This document shows positions 44,562-53,964 of a stretch of 64,000 nt of DNA, piece after piece (positions within the stretch are counted from its first letter, which is position 1; the number at the start of each line of letters is the position of its first letter). The notes beneath the pieces were generated by a model. The model saw only the letters and a program-made list of their open reading frames with translations. It was not told where the DNA came from and made no database searches. The DNA is from Candidatus Gastranaerophilales bacterium. GTDB lineage: Bacteria; Cyanobacteriota; Vampirovibrionia; Gastranaerophilales; Gastranaerophilaceae. The position numbers and the translations under genes were made by a program. The stretch lies in contig CALURV010000015.1 of NCBI GenBank assembly GCA_944323285.1, positions 1 to 64,000 on the forward strand, given 5' to 3'.

Positions 44562-45653
44562 TTAGCCTGAAGCCTCACTGCCTGAATATACGCCTCTAAT
44601 ATAATGTAGAAGCTCATTAGAATTATCAGAATGATTTAGTGCAACTTCTTTTGTTATAAATTCTTTTTTTATTAAGTCAAATAAGCATTGATTGAAAGTA
44701 AGCATATCATTATATCCGCCTTTTTGAACAAGCTTATATATCTCTTCAAGTTCATCCTTTAAAATAAAGTCTTTAATAGTTGGAGTAGAAAATAATATTT
44801 CAACAGCAGGAATTCTTCCTTTTCCGTTAGCTTTGGGTAAAAGCTTTTGTGAAATTGTACCTCTAAATACTTCTGCAAACTGGCTCCTTATAACTTCTCT
44901 TTCTGTAGGATTAAAGAAACTCAATATTCTGTTAATTGTTTGGATTGCATTAAAAGTGTGAAGTGTAGCAAAAACAAGATGTCCTGTTTCTGCTGCGTGA
45001 AGTGCACTTTGAACTGTTTCCATATCTCTTATTTCACCAATCAAAATAACATTTGGATCTTGTCTTAGTGCATATTTTAATCCGTCTATATAATTTGCTG
45101 TATCTATACCTATTTGTCTTTGAGTGAATATAGATTTTTTGCTTTTATATACATATTCAATAGGATCTTCAATCGTAACAATATGTTTCCTGTAATTATT
45201 ATTAATATGTTCCAGTATTGAAGCAATAGTAGTTGATTTTCCGCTACCTGCTACTCCTGTTACAAGTACAATACCATTTTCAAATTGTGAAAATTTTTCT
45301 ATTGCTTCCGGTAAATTTAGTTCTTCAAAAGAAGGTATATTAAAAGATACTAAACGTATTGTCATTGAATGATATCCGAATGACATAGCTAAATTTACTC
45401 TGAAACGTGCAAGACCTTCAATTTCATAGGGGAAATCCGAATCGTAAGATTTAAATATTTTATCTCGCATTGATATTGGTGCCATTGTATCAATTGCTTG
45501 CATCATATCTTCTTCTGTTACCGGAGACAGTTTTGATTTTATTATTTTACCGTCTATCCTAAATGATGGAACTTCACCTACTATAAAGTGAAGGTCTGAT
45601 GCACCAAGTTCTACTGATTTTTTTAATAACGAATCTATTGTATATTCACTCAT
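44562..45653 (-). CDS. pilT: Type IV pilus retraction ATPase PilT
   Basis: Hexameric ATPase that powers pilus retraction and twitching. The 363 residues contain Walker A GVAGSGKST (133-141), Asp box VTIEDPIEY, the PilT-specific IGEIRD (205-210) and AETGHLVFATLHT (221-233). Length is typical. The C-terminal helical part reads LYKLVQKGGYNDMLTFNQCL in related proteins; here EIYKLVQKGGYNDMLTFNQ. It indicates type IV pilus or competence machinery, consistent with the prepilin at 14317, but no pilB/C/Q gene is in the window. Confidence 0.94.
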   Translation of the reverse strand: MSEYTIDSLLKKSVELGASDLHFIVGEVPSFRIDGKIIKSKLSPVTEEDMMQAIDTMAPISMRDKIFKSYDSDFPYEIEGLARFRVNLAMSFGYHSMTIRLVSFNIPSFEELNLPEAIEKFSQFENGIVLVTGVAGSGKSTTIASILEHINNNYRKHIVTIEDPIEYVYKSKKSIFTQRQIGIDTANYIDGLKYALRQDPNVILIGEIRDMETVQSALHAAETGHLVFATLHTFNAIQTINRILSFFNPTEREVIRSQFAEVFRGTISQKLLPKANGKGRIPAVEILFSTPTIKDFILKDELEEIYKLVQKGGYNDMLTFNQCLFDLIKKEFITKEVALNHSDNSNELLHYIRGVYSGSEASG

Positions 45654-45737
45654 TTAATTACTCCAAAAACATTGTATTATAAATATTATATTACTTTTTT
45701 TTAGTTATTAAAATAAATTTAATATAATGTAATGTTT

Positions 45738-45768
45738 TTGACTATTACGTGTATTTGTTGTGTAATAA
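45738..45768 (+). promoter_or_regulatory. Possible promoter upstream of smc
   Basis: TTGACT at 45738-45743 with TAATAA at 45763-45768 (19 bp, or 18 bp to GTAATA at 45762). The -35 match is excellent but spacing and -10 are imperfect. It lies 33 bp before the smc start. Confidence 0.35.
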
Positions 45769-45800
45769 AATATGTCTAGACAAAGGTATCATTAAAATTA

Positions 45801-48800
45801 ATGTATATAAAAGAACTTGAAGTTGATAACTTTAAATCTTTTGCCAGTGATATTACAATCCCTTTTTTAAAAGGATTTACAACAATATCAGGGCCGAACG
45901 GATCAGGGAAGAGTAATATTATTGATAGTATATTGTTTGCACTGGGTTTAACGAGTGCAAGAAATTTGCGCACAGAGCAGTTATCTGATTTTATATCTAC
46001 CCATACCAAAAAAAATGAGGCTTATGTTAAAGTTGTTTTTGAACCTGAAAATAAAGATGAAGAAGCTATAACTGTTGCAAGAAAAATAAGAAAATCTTCT
46101 CAAGGATTTAATAGTGTTTATTATCTAAATGATCAGGTATCAACATTAACTGATATTCATACACGGCTTGAAAAATATAGGATAACTCCTAATAGTTATA
46201 ATGTTATGATGCAAGGTGATGTTATGAGCATTACCAATTGTTCCAGTGTTGAAAGAAGAAAAATTATAGACGAAATAGCAGGTATTGCTGATTTCAATAG
46301 AAGAATAGAAAAAGCTCAAGAAGAACTTCTTACTGTTGAAGAGAGAGTTGAAAATGCCAATTTAATTTTAACTGAAATTGAGTCTCATATTGAACGTTTA
46401 GCTCAAGAAAAAGAAACAGCATTAAAATACCAAAAATTAAAAACAGAAAAATTTCAATTAGAAAGTCAAATTACTACGGTTAAATATTTTGATATAAAAA
46501 GAAATTTAGAACTTGCTCATCAAAATATTCTTGATTTTAATAAAAAGAAAAAAGAAGAAGAAAATAACCTTAAAAAATTAGAAGAAGAGTTGATTGAAAT
46601 AAAGAAAAAGTATAATGATATTTCGGAGTTAGTAAAGAATAATGGTGAAGCAGAACAAATAGAGACAAAAAAACAATTAGAAGAGTTAAAAGGTCAAATT
46701 TCGCGTAAAAATCTTGCTATAAGTTCTGTTGAAAAGATGATTCATGATAATTTAAAAACTATTGAAAATTCAAAAAATGGTATTGAAAATCATAAAGAAA
46801 AAATCGAGAAAATTAATTTAAAAATAGAAGATAAAAAAGCTGAAATTTTACAAATTGAAGAAAACATAAAAATTCAAGAAGAAGAACTTAAAAAAATTCT
46901 TGAAGAAGTTTCAGGTTTAAATCAAAATGCAGATAAGCAAATAGAAGAAAGAAATAATTTAAAAAAAGAATTAGAAAAATTAAAAGAAGAGGAATGGAAT
47001 ATTAAATCAGAAACTATTCCATTAGAAACAGAACTTGCTACTTCAAAAAAAGATGTAGAAAATGCAAAAAAGACTCTTAGAGAATTAGATTTATTTAAAA
47101 GTAATTTTGAAGATAATCAGGATAAGCTTCAAGTCCAGATTGAAGAATTAACAAAAGAACTTGCAGATTATAAGCTTGCTCAAGAAAATGTAATTTATAA
47201 TCTTGATAAAAATAAAAATGAAATATCAGATTTAATGCATGATATGCAGATTGTTCAAAGAAAAGTTTATACTATAGAAGCTCAAAAAAGTGCTTATGAT
47301 GAGAATAATCTTGGCAGGGCTATAGATTCTATAATAAGAGCGAAAATAAGAGGAGTACATGCTCCCCTGTTACAATTAGGAAGTGTAGATAAAGAATACT
47401 CAACAGCACTTGAAGTTGCAATGGGCGCCAGAATGAAGAATATTGTTGTTGATGATGAAGATGTTGCCCGTGTTTGTGTTGAATATTTAAAAACAGCAAG
47501 AGCCGGTGTTGCTACGTTTTTACCTTTAACCAGGATGAAGAAAACACCTTCAAGTTTAAAGCTTCCAAAAGAAAAAGGTGTTATTGATTTTGCTATTAAT
47601 CTTATTAATTTTGATGATAAATATTTGGATGCATTTTACTATGCTTTAGGTGATACTTTAATTGTGGAAGATTATGATTGTGCAAAAAGATTAATAGGTA
47701 AATATAGACTTGTTACTCTTGATGGCAGTTTATTTGAAAAATCAGGTGCTATAACAGGCGGTGATAGAAGAGATTTAGGTCTGAAATTTAGTCAGAATCA
47801 AGATGATGAATTAAATAAATATAAATCTCGTTTAAGTGAACTTCAAAAACAATATTCCTCTCTTGAAAGTGCAAGAAAAGAACTTGAAGTAAAACAAGAT
47901 AAAATCAGACAAAATTATTCCAATACAATGACAGCGCTTAATGGAGCTAAAATTGAATTAAATAACTTAATTAATAACTCTAAGAATAATGAACGGAAAA
48001 TTGAAGAATGTAATAAAATTATTAAAGAAAATACACCAAAAGTAGAAAATATTGAAAAGAAACTTGAAAAATATGAAGAAAAATTAGTTACTTTGAATGA
48101 AAAAATGCTTGTTCTTCAAGATAAAATTACTGAAATAGAAAGCAAAATGTCAGAAGGTGAGTTGAAAAAATTAAAAGAGATGACTTCTGCTATTGAAAAT
48201 CAGATAAAAGAATATCAAAATAAAATTTTAAAATGTAATACAGAAATAAATGAATCAAATAGAGATATTGATTTCAATAATGAATTAATAAGGGCTAAAG
48301 AAGAACAAATTCAACGATTAGTAAAAGATAATGAAATCGGTGAGCAGGATAAAATTAAATACAATGAAGAGATAAAAGAAATTGAGCTTAAGTCAGTAGA
48401 ACTTGAAGAAAAAATAAGAGCTTTAGGAGAAAAATTAATTCAATTACAAAAACAGCGTGATTTAATTCAAGAAGAACTTCTTAATACAGAAACTCAGAAA
48501 AATAAAATAACAAATGAAATAGAAAAAATATCAGAACAAGTTGAGGCATTTAAATCAAGAAGAAGGGAATTAGAGCCACAATTAGAAGAAATAATAAATG
48601 AATTAAAAGAAAATCAAGTAGATATTAATATGCTTGTACCAACAGAAATTTCAACTGAAGAAATAACAGGAAAAATCCAAAGACTTCAAAAAAGAATGGA
48701 AGAAATGGAACCTGTTAATATGTTGGCAATTGAAGCATATGATAATGTAAAACAAAGACAGGAAGAGAAAAAAGAACAAATTGCAACATTAACAAACGAA

Positions 48801-49298
48801 AGAAAACAAATTCTTGAAAAAATGAATGGTTATGAGCAAATAAAAAAAGAAACATTTATGAAAACATATAATAATATAAATGAAAATTTCAAAGATATAT
48901 TTGCAAAATTATCAGAAGGAGAAGGAACTCTTATGTTGGAGAACCCCGAGAATCCTTTTGAAGGTGGTCTAACAATTGAGGCACAACCAAGAGATAAGAA
49001 AAAACAAAAACTAGGAGCAATGTCAGGTGGTGAAAAATCATTGACTGCACTTGCATTAGTGTTTGCAATACAAAAATATTTACCGGCACCTTTTTATGCA
49101 TTGGATGAAGTTGATGCTAATTTAGATGGGATTAATGTCGAACGTTTGGCGGATATTATTCAACAACAAGCAAAAAATACGCAATTTATAGTAGTTAGTC
49201 ACAGAAAACCTATGATAGAATCAGCTAATAGGACAATAGGTGTAACTCAAAAAGAACATGGGAAAACCCGTGTTACCGGTGTAAAATTTAGGGACTAA
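45801..49298 (+). CDS. smc: Chromosome partition protein SMC
   Basis: Large condensin ATPase that loops and organises the chromosome. The 1165 residues comprise Walker A GPNGSGKSN (31-39), two long coiled coils, a hinge (about 500-650, VAMGARMKNIVVDDEDVARV, FLPLTRMKKTP), the ABC signature LGAMSGGEKS (about 1071-1080), and Walker B PFYALDEVDANLD (about 1093-1105). Length is standard. It is followed at 4 bp by scpA, then scpB, so the whole condensin is encoded in one operon. Confidence 0.97.
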   Translation: MYIKELEVDNFKSFASDITIPFLKGFTTISGPNGSGKSNIIDSILFALGLTSARNLRTEQLSDFISTHTKKNEAYVKVVFEPENKDEEAITVARKIRKSSQGFNSVYYLNDQVSTLTDIHTRLEKYRITPNSYNVMMQGDVMSITNCSSVERRKIIDEIAGIADFNRRIEKAQEELLTVEERVENANLILTEIESHIERLAQEKETALKYQKLKTEKFQLESQITTVKYFDIKRNLELAHQNILDFNKKKKEEENNLKKLEEELIEIKKKYNDISELVKNNGEAEQIETKKQLEELKGQISRKNLAISSVEKMIHDNLKTIENSKNGIENHKEKIEKINLKIEDKKAEILQIEENIKIQEEELKKILEEVSGLNQNADKQIEERNNLKKELEKLKEEEWNIKSETIPLETELATSKKDVENAKKTLRELDLFKSNFEDNQDKLQVQIEELTKELADYKLAQENVIYNLDKNKNEISDLMHDMQIVQRKVYTIEAQKSAYDENNLGRAIDSIIRAKIRGVHAPLLQLGSVDKEYSTALEVAMGARMKNIVVDDEDVARVCVEYLKTARAGVATFLPLTRMKKTPSSLKLPKEKGVIDFAINLINFDDKYLDAFYYALGDTLIVEDYDCAKRLIGKYRLVTLDGSLFEKSGAITGGDRRDLGLKFSQNQDDELNKYKSRLSELQKQYSSLESARKELEVKQDKIRQNYSNTMTALNGAKIELNNLINNSKNNERKIEECNKIIKENTPKVENIEKKLEKYEEKLVTLNEKMLVLQDKITEIESKMSEGELKKLKEMTSAIENQIKEYQNKILKCNTEINESNRDIDFNNELIRAKEEQIQRLVKDNEIGEQDKIKYNEEIKEIELKSVELEEKIRALGEKLIQLQKQRDLIQEELLNTETQKNKITNEIEKISEQVEAFKSRRRELEPQLEEIINELKENQVDINMLVPTEISTEEITGKIQRLQKRMEEMEPVNMLAIEAYDNVKQRQEEKKEQIATLTNERKQILEKMNGYEQIKKETFMKTYNNINENFKDIFAKLSEGEGTLMLENPENPFEGGLTIEAQPRDKKKQKLGAMSGGEKSLTALALVFAIQKYLPAPFYALDEVDANLDGINVERLADIIQQQAKNTQFIVVSHRKPMIESANRTIGVTQKEHGKTRVTGVKFRD

Positions 49299-49302
49299 GT
49301 GA

Positions 49303-50172
49303 ATGTTAAATCCAAAGGAAGCCAATAATTTTTATATACAAAGTTCAACTAAATCTTATGAAAAAGATTTGGGATTTAATCCTGATTCAATTTTAGATAC
49401 TCCATCAGATGAACTTGACGGAATAGAAGTTTTAGTTCAAATGGCAAAGCAAGGTAAAATTGATCCTTGGAATATTGATATAGCTGATATTGCAGACAAA
49501 TATATGCTTCATATTGCCGAAAGTAAATCTAATAATTTAAGAGTTACAGGAAGGGCATTATTTTTTCTTGCTGTTTTGTTAAAGTTAAAATCTAATATAT
49601 TAGTTGGAATGGATTCTTCTCAATTTGATGTTCAAGAAGAATTTAATCCTGAGTATGATGATGATAATGATTCAAGATTTTCAGATGATTTATATTATCA
49701 GGATTACCCTGACAATGTTATACCTATAGAAGATATTATACAGAGAAGAACAAGTGTAAAATTAAATAGAAACAGGATTGTAACTTTAAAAGATTTAATA
49801 AGACAATTAGAATTTTATGAGCAGTTAGATAAAAAGCAGGCTATAAAGAATTCTTTAGAAAGAGCTAAAAGAAGAGTTCGCAACTATGCTAATATGTCTG
49901 CTGATGATATTATAAATCTTGCTCATGAAGAATATATTGAAAGCAGTGTAAAAATTCTTCATGAAAACTTAATTAAAATTTTTGAGAAAGAAGAAAAGAT
50001 TGAATTAAATACATTGACTTTATTAGGACTTGATAAAATATCTGCATATATAGCATTATTATTTTTATCGGCAGAGAGTGAATTTGATTTAGAGCAAGAA
50101 GAATTTTATTCAGATTTATATGTAGTAAAAGGTAAGGTTCCTTTAAAAGCACAAGAAGAGCAAACGGCATAG
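49303..50172 (+). CDS. scpA: Segregation and condensation protein A
   Basis: Kleisin that bridges the SMC heads. The 289 residues contain LDGIEVLVQMAKQGKIDPWN (family start of ScpA: LLxLIxxxKIDIxDI), AGRALFFLAVLLKLKSNIL and the C-terminal winged helix ending with VVKGKVPLKAQEE. An acidic insertion of about 35 residues (EEFNPEYDDDNDSRFSDDL) lies between the N- and C-terminal domains. It is located between smc (4 bp gap) and scpB (9 bp gap). Confidence 0.93.
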   Translation: MLNPKEANNFYIQSSTKSYEKDLGFNPDSILDTPSDELDGIEVLVQMAKQGKIDPWNIDIADIADKYMLHIAESKSNNLRVTGRALFFLAVLLKLKSNILVGMDSSQFDVQEEFNPEYDDDNDSRFSDDLYYQDYPDNVIPIEDIIQRRTSVKLNRNRIVTLKDLIRQLEFYEQLDKKQAIKNSLERAKRRVRNYANMSADDIINLAHEEYIESSVKILHENLIKIFEKEEKIELNTLTLLGLDKISAYIALLFLSAESEFDLEQEEFYSDLYVVKGKVPLKAQEEQTA

Positions 50173-50181
50173 AGGTATAAT

Positions 50182-50697
50182 ATGGATTTAAAATCAAGAA
50201 TTGAAGCTGTATTATTTGTAACCGGAAGAGCTGTTGATTTAAAAGAGATTGCTAAAATATTAGAGACTGATGAGCAAGAAGTTGAAGATGCAATGTTAGC
50301 ATTAATTGTTGATTATTCTTCTCGTGATGGTGCTCTTGAAATAGATGATGAAAATGGATATATTATCCAAGTAAAAGATGAATATATGGATATAGTTGAA
50401 AAATTATGTCCTGTTGATATATCAAATGCTGTATTAAAGACTTTAACAATTATTGCTTTAAAAGAACCTATAAGACAATCGGAATTAAAAGAGTTACGAG
50501 GGTCAACCGCTTATGAACATGTACAAGAGCTTGTTGATAAAGGGTTAGTAAGCAGGAAAAAAGATAAAAACGGAAGATCATATAATCTAAAGACAACGGA
50601 AAAGTTTGCCGAATATTTTAAAATAAAAGGAAATTCAGAAATTTTATCTAAAATGGAAACAAAAAAATTATCAGAATTATTGGAATTAAATAAATAA
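50182..50697 (+). CDS. scpB: Segregation and condensation protein B
   Basis: ScpB dimer binds ScpA to complete condensin. The 171 residues start MDLKSRIEAVLFVTGRAVDL, contain ALKTLTII...ALKEPIRQSELKELRGS (two tandem winged helices), and end in the family-like tail LVSRKKDKNGRSYNLKTTEKFAEYF. It completes the smc-scpA-scpB operon, followed at 16 bp by a metalloprotease gene. Confidence 0.94.
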   Translation: MDLKSRIEAVLFVTGRAVDLKEIAKILETDEQEVEDAMLALIVDYSSRDGALEIDDENGYIIQVKDEYMDIVEKLCPVDISNAVLKTLTIIALKEPIRQSELKELRGSTAYEHVQELVDKGLVSRKKDKNGRSYNLKTTEKFAEYFKIKGNSEILSKMETKKLSELLELNK

Positions 50698-50713
50698 TTT
50701 AAGGAGAATATAT

Positions 50714-52570
50714 ATGGAAGATAAAGATGAAAATCAAATTAATAATCAAGATGATTTTGAATTTGAAAAATATCCTGATGATGAAGATATATATTTGAAT
50801 GATAATAATTCTCAAGACAAATCAAATGATGAAGAATATGAGGAGTTTGAAAAATATCCTGAAGGAGAAGAACCTTCATATAAATATATTCCTATTTCTT
50901 CTATTAACCAAAATGAAGAAATATCTGAAGATAAGGTTAATGAAAAAAAAGAAGATAATCAACAAGAAGAAGTTTCCAAAATACATATTGATAAAAAAGA
51001 AAAAGAAAGAATATCAGCAATAAGAGCAAGAATAAAAGAAGAAAAAATACATAAGCAGAAAGAGCAAGAACAAAAAAGAAGAAATATGAAGATTACATTG
51101 ATAGTCTTTGGAAGTTTGCTTTTTATTATTTGGCTTGTCTATTATTCTGTTACGGATATAATGCCTGAGTATTTAGTAAATCAAGGGAAAAAATATATTG
51201 CAATTAAAGAATATAAAAAAGCTATAAATTTATTTAGAATGGCAGGAAATATGAAGCCATATGATGATATTCCTGTTTATTACCAAGTTTTAGCGCTTTC
51301 AAAAATGCCATTAACATATGAAAATCAAAAAGCTTTATATGACATATCACAACTTGAGGATTTTGATAAAGCAAGTAATTATGCGGATGATATTTTAACA
51401 AATATTAGAAAACAAATAGATAAAAAAATAGGTTCGAATTATATTGATAATGTTTTATATGATGATATTTTATTTAGATGGAATACAAGTGAACCTATAA
51501 ACTATTTTATATTTAATAATAGTAATGCATCAAAAGAATATGTGGATACTTTAAGAAGTGCTTTTTCTATGTGGTCAACAGCAAGTAATGGAGAAATTTC
51601 TTTTAGAGAATCTATGAGTTCATCTAATGCTGATATAGTTATCAATTTATTAAATAATTCTAATATGAAAAATAATGATAATATAAATCAAAGTGGCAGT
51701 GTTAAACCTATAATAAAAGATGATGTTTTACAAAAAGTCGAAATAGAATTAAAAACAAATTATCCGGATGGAAAAAAATATGATTTAGGTAGTTTTAAAA
51801 TTGTATCTCAACATGAAATAGGACATGCTTTGGGGTTATGGGGTCATAGTTCTAATCCGAATGATATAATGTATTATTCTGGTGATTATATTAATGCTGT
51901 TAATCCTAATAGAAGTTTTTCTAAAAGAGATATTAATACATTAAATTTATTATATAAAATGGTTCCTGATGTAATTAATAAACCTATTAGTGAAAAAGAA
52001 TATGATAATTTATTTTATCATTATATAATTACAACTTTTCCAGGTGAAAATTTTGAACTTGAAATGCAAAGGGTAATACATTCTTTAAAAAATGATATAA
52101 GAAATATCCCTGCTTGGGTAGATTTAGCTATAAATTATGGTATTAAAAAACAATATAAAAGGTCTAATACCATTTTAAAAGGTATTTTACCTTTGAGTAA
52201 AAACAATTCACAATTCCGATATGTTATTTTATATAATATGGCTGCAAACTTCTATAAAATGAAGGATTATAGTTCTGCGGAAAAAATATTGAAAATGGCT
52301 AAGATTTATGATGAAGATATAGACACTCAAATTTTAGAAGCTTTTATTGATTTAAAATTAAACAGAAAAGATATGGGTAAAGAAAAATTAATACTTTTAA
52401 ATAAAAAACATCCTGATCATATTCAAATTGCTTTAAAACTTGCTCAAATTTATTATTTTGATAGAGAAAAGTCTAAAGCAAAAGAAATAATAAATACTCT
52501 TATTAAAACAAATTCTTCAGCAAATCGAGATAGACAAGTACAAAAATATAATAGATATCTTATGAAGTAG
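50714..52570 (+). CDS. Membrane-anchored matrixin-like zinc metalloprotease with TPR-like repeats
   Basis: 618 residues. The first 120 are acidic then basic and coiled (two EFEKYP units at about 16-22 and 48-54, then KIHKQKEQEQKRRNMK). A membrane helix lies near 126-146 (ITLIVFGSLLFIIWLVYY), leaving the rest extracytoplasmic. After a TPR-like pair (about 155-200) comes a metzincin-type domain with zinc motif HEIGHALGLWGH (about 367-378: H-E-x2-H-x2-G-x2-G-H) and a downstream IMYY that resembles the Met-turn. C-terminal TPR-like repeats span about 460-610. The family is M10-like; substrate unknown. It sits 16 bp after scpB, so it may share that transcript. Confidence 0.85.
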   Translation: MEDKDENQINNQDDFEFEKYPDDEDIYLNDNNSQDKSNDEEYEEFEKYPEGEEPSYKYIPISSINQNEEISEDKVNEKKEDNQQEEVSKIHIDKKEKERISAIRARIKEEKIHKQKEQEQKRRNMKITLIVFGSLLFIIWLVYYSVTDIMPEYLVNQGKKYIAIKEYKKAINLFRMAGNMKPYDDIPVYYQVLALSKMPLTYENQKALYDISQLEDFDKASNYADDILTNIRKQIDKKIGSNYIDNVLYDDILFRWNTSEPINYFIFNNSNASKEYVDTLRSAFSMWSTASNGEISFRESMSSSNADIVINLLNNSNMKNNDNINQSGSVKPIIKDDVLQKVEIELKTNYPDGKKYDLGSFKIVSQHEIGHALGLWGHSSNPNDIMYYSGDYINAVNPNRSFSKRDINTLNLLYKMVPDVINKPISEKEYDNLFYHYIITTFPGENFELEMQRVIHSLKNDIRNIPAWVDLAINYGIKKQYKRSNTILKGILPLSKNNSQFRYVILYNMAANFYKMKDYSSAEKILKMAKIYDEDIDTQILEAFIDLKLNRKDMGKEKLILLNKKHPDHIQIALKLAQIYYFDREKSKAKEIINTLIKTNSSANRDRQVQKYNRYLMK

Positions 52571-52656
52571 AAAACTAAAGAAAAAATAAATGTTCGAGAA
52601 AAATGTCACGAGAAGTTGAAAGAGTATGTATATTTTTTTAGACAAATATTAAGTCT

Positions 52657-53961
52657 TTAGATAATACCAGTTAAATCATACTCATAAGCTCCTGTTATTT
52701 TAGCGGTGATAATATCACCGGGAACAACAGGAGTTTTTGTTTCTAAATATATAATTCCATCAACTTCAGGCGCATCTTTATATGTTCTTGCTGTTATTAA
52801 TCCGTTTTCATCTATTGATTCAATAATACAGTCAATATTTTTATTTATCATGTTTTTATTTAATTCACTTGATATTTTTTGCTGGAGTTTCATTAATATT
52901 TTTTTTCGTTCTTTTTTTGTTTTTGAGTTAATTTGAGGTTTTAGTGAATAAGCTTTTGTATTTTTTTCTCTTGAAAATTCAAAAATACCAACTCTATCAA
53001 GTTTCATTTCTTTAAGAAAATTATATAATTTATCAAAATCTTCTTGTGTTTCAGTTGGGTAACCTACAATAAAAGTCGATCTGATTGCTGCAGCAGGAAT
53101 AAGTTTGCGAATTTTTTTTATAAGCTTTTTATAATCCATAACAGGTCTATTCATACTTTCAAGAATTTTTTTACTTACATGTTGCAGCGGAATATCAATA
53201 TACTTTACAACTTTATCAAGTTTATTGATTGTTGAGAGTAAATCATCCGTAAGAAGAGAAGGATACGTATAAAGAATTCTAATCCAATTTAAGTTTTCGA
53301 TTTTATTAAGTTCAATTAGAAGCTCTTTTAAAGATGGTTTACCATATAAATCTTTACCATAACTAGTAGTATCTTGTGCAATTAAACAGATTTCACTAAC
53401 ACCTTTATTTGCAAGTTCTTTAACTTCTTCAACAATATTTTCAATTTTTCTTGAGATATAAGGTCCTCTGAGTTTTGGAATAATACAGTATCCGCATTCA
53501 AAGTTGCAGCCTTCGGCTATTTTAACATAAGAACTTGCCCCCATTGTTATTTGTTGTCTTTTAACATTTTCAGGATAAATATATTTTGGAGTTTCATTAA
53601 CTGCATATATTTTCTTTTTATCCTTAATAATTTTTTTTGCAACATCAGCGATTTTATCAATATCACTTGTACCTAAAAAGGCGAATGCTTCCGGAATAAG
53701 TTCTTGAAGTTCTTGTTTATATTTTTGAGGTAAACATCCTGTAATAATAATTTTTTTACCGCTGTTAATCATATCAAAAATAGAAGCAACAGATTCTTTT
53801 TCGGCATCATTAATAAAAGAACAAGTATTTATAATAACAATATCTGCTTTAGTTTCATCAAGAGTAATTTTAAAACCGTTTGCAATAAGCTTACCAAGCA
53901 TTAGTTCAGAGTCAACAAGATTTTTTGCACATCCATGATTTATTAAGGCAATTTGACGCAT
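52657..53961 (-). CDS. rimO: Ribosomal protein S12 methylthiotransferase RimO
   Basis: Radical SAM enzyme that methylthiolates Asp in ribosomal protein S12. The 434 residues have the N-terminal UPF0004 cysteines (C10 in GCAKNLVDSE, a second in NTCSF and a third in TGCLP), the radical SAM CxxxCxxC in GCNFECGYCIIP (about 149-160), and a C-terminal TRAM domain ending YDLTGII. GCAKNLVDSE distinguishes RimO from MiaB. It begins 3 bp after the GT-C gene and is the last gene of the mutS-GT-C-rimO run. Confidence 0.94.
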   Translation of the reverse strand: MRQIALINHGCAKNLVDSELMLGKLIANGFKITLDETKADIVIINTCSFINDAEKESVASIFDMINSGKKIIITGCLPQKYKQELQELIPEAFAFLGTSDIDKIADVAKKIIKDKKKIYAVNETPKYIYPENVKRQQITMGASSYVKIAEGCNFECGYCIIPKLRGPYISRKIENIVEEVKELANKGVSEICLIAQDTTSYGKDLYGKPSLKELLIELNKIENLNWIRILYTYPSLLTDDLLSTINKLDKVVKYIDIPLQHVSKKILESMNRPVMDYKKLIKKIRKLIPAAAIRSTFIVGYPTETQEDFDKLYNFLKEMKLDRVGIFEFSREKNTKAYSLKPQINSKTKKERKKILMKLQQKISSELNKNMINKNIDCIIESIDENGLITARTYKDAPEVDGIIYLETKTPVVPGDIITAKITGAYEYDLTGII

Positions 53962-53964
53962 ATT

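Noticed and set aside
50799-51023. 74-codon Lys/Ile-rich plus-strand frame
   Set aside because: Frame shadow inside the N-terminal part of the metalloprotease gene.
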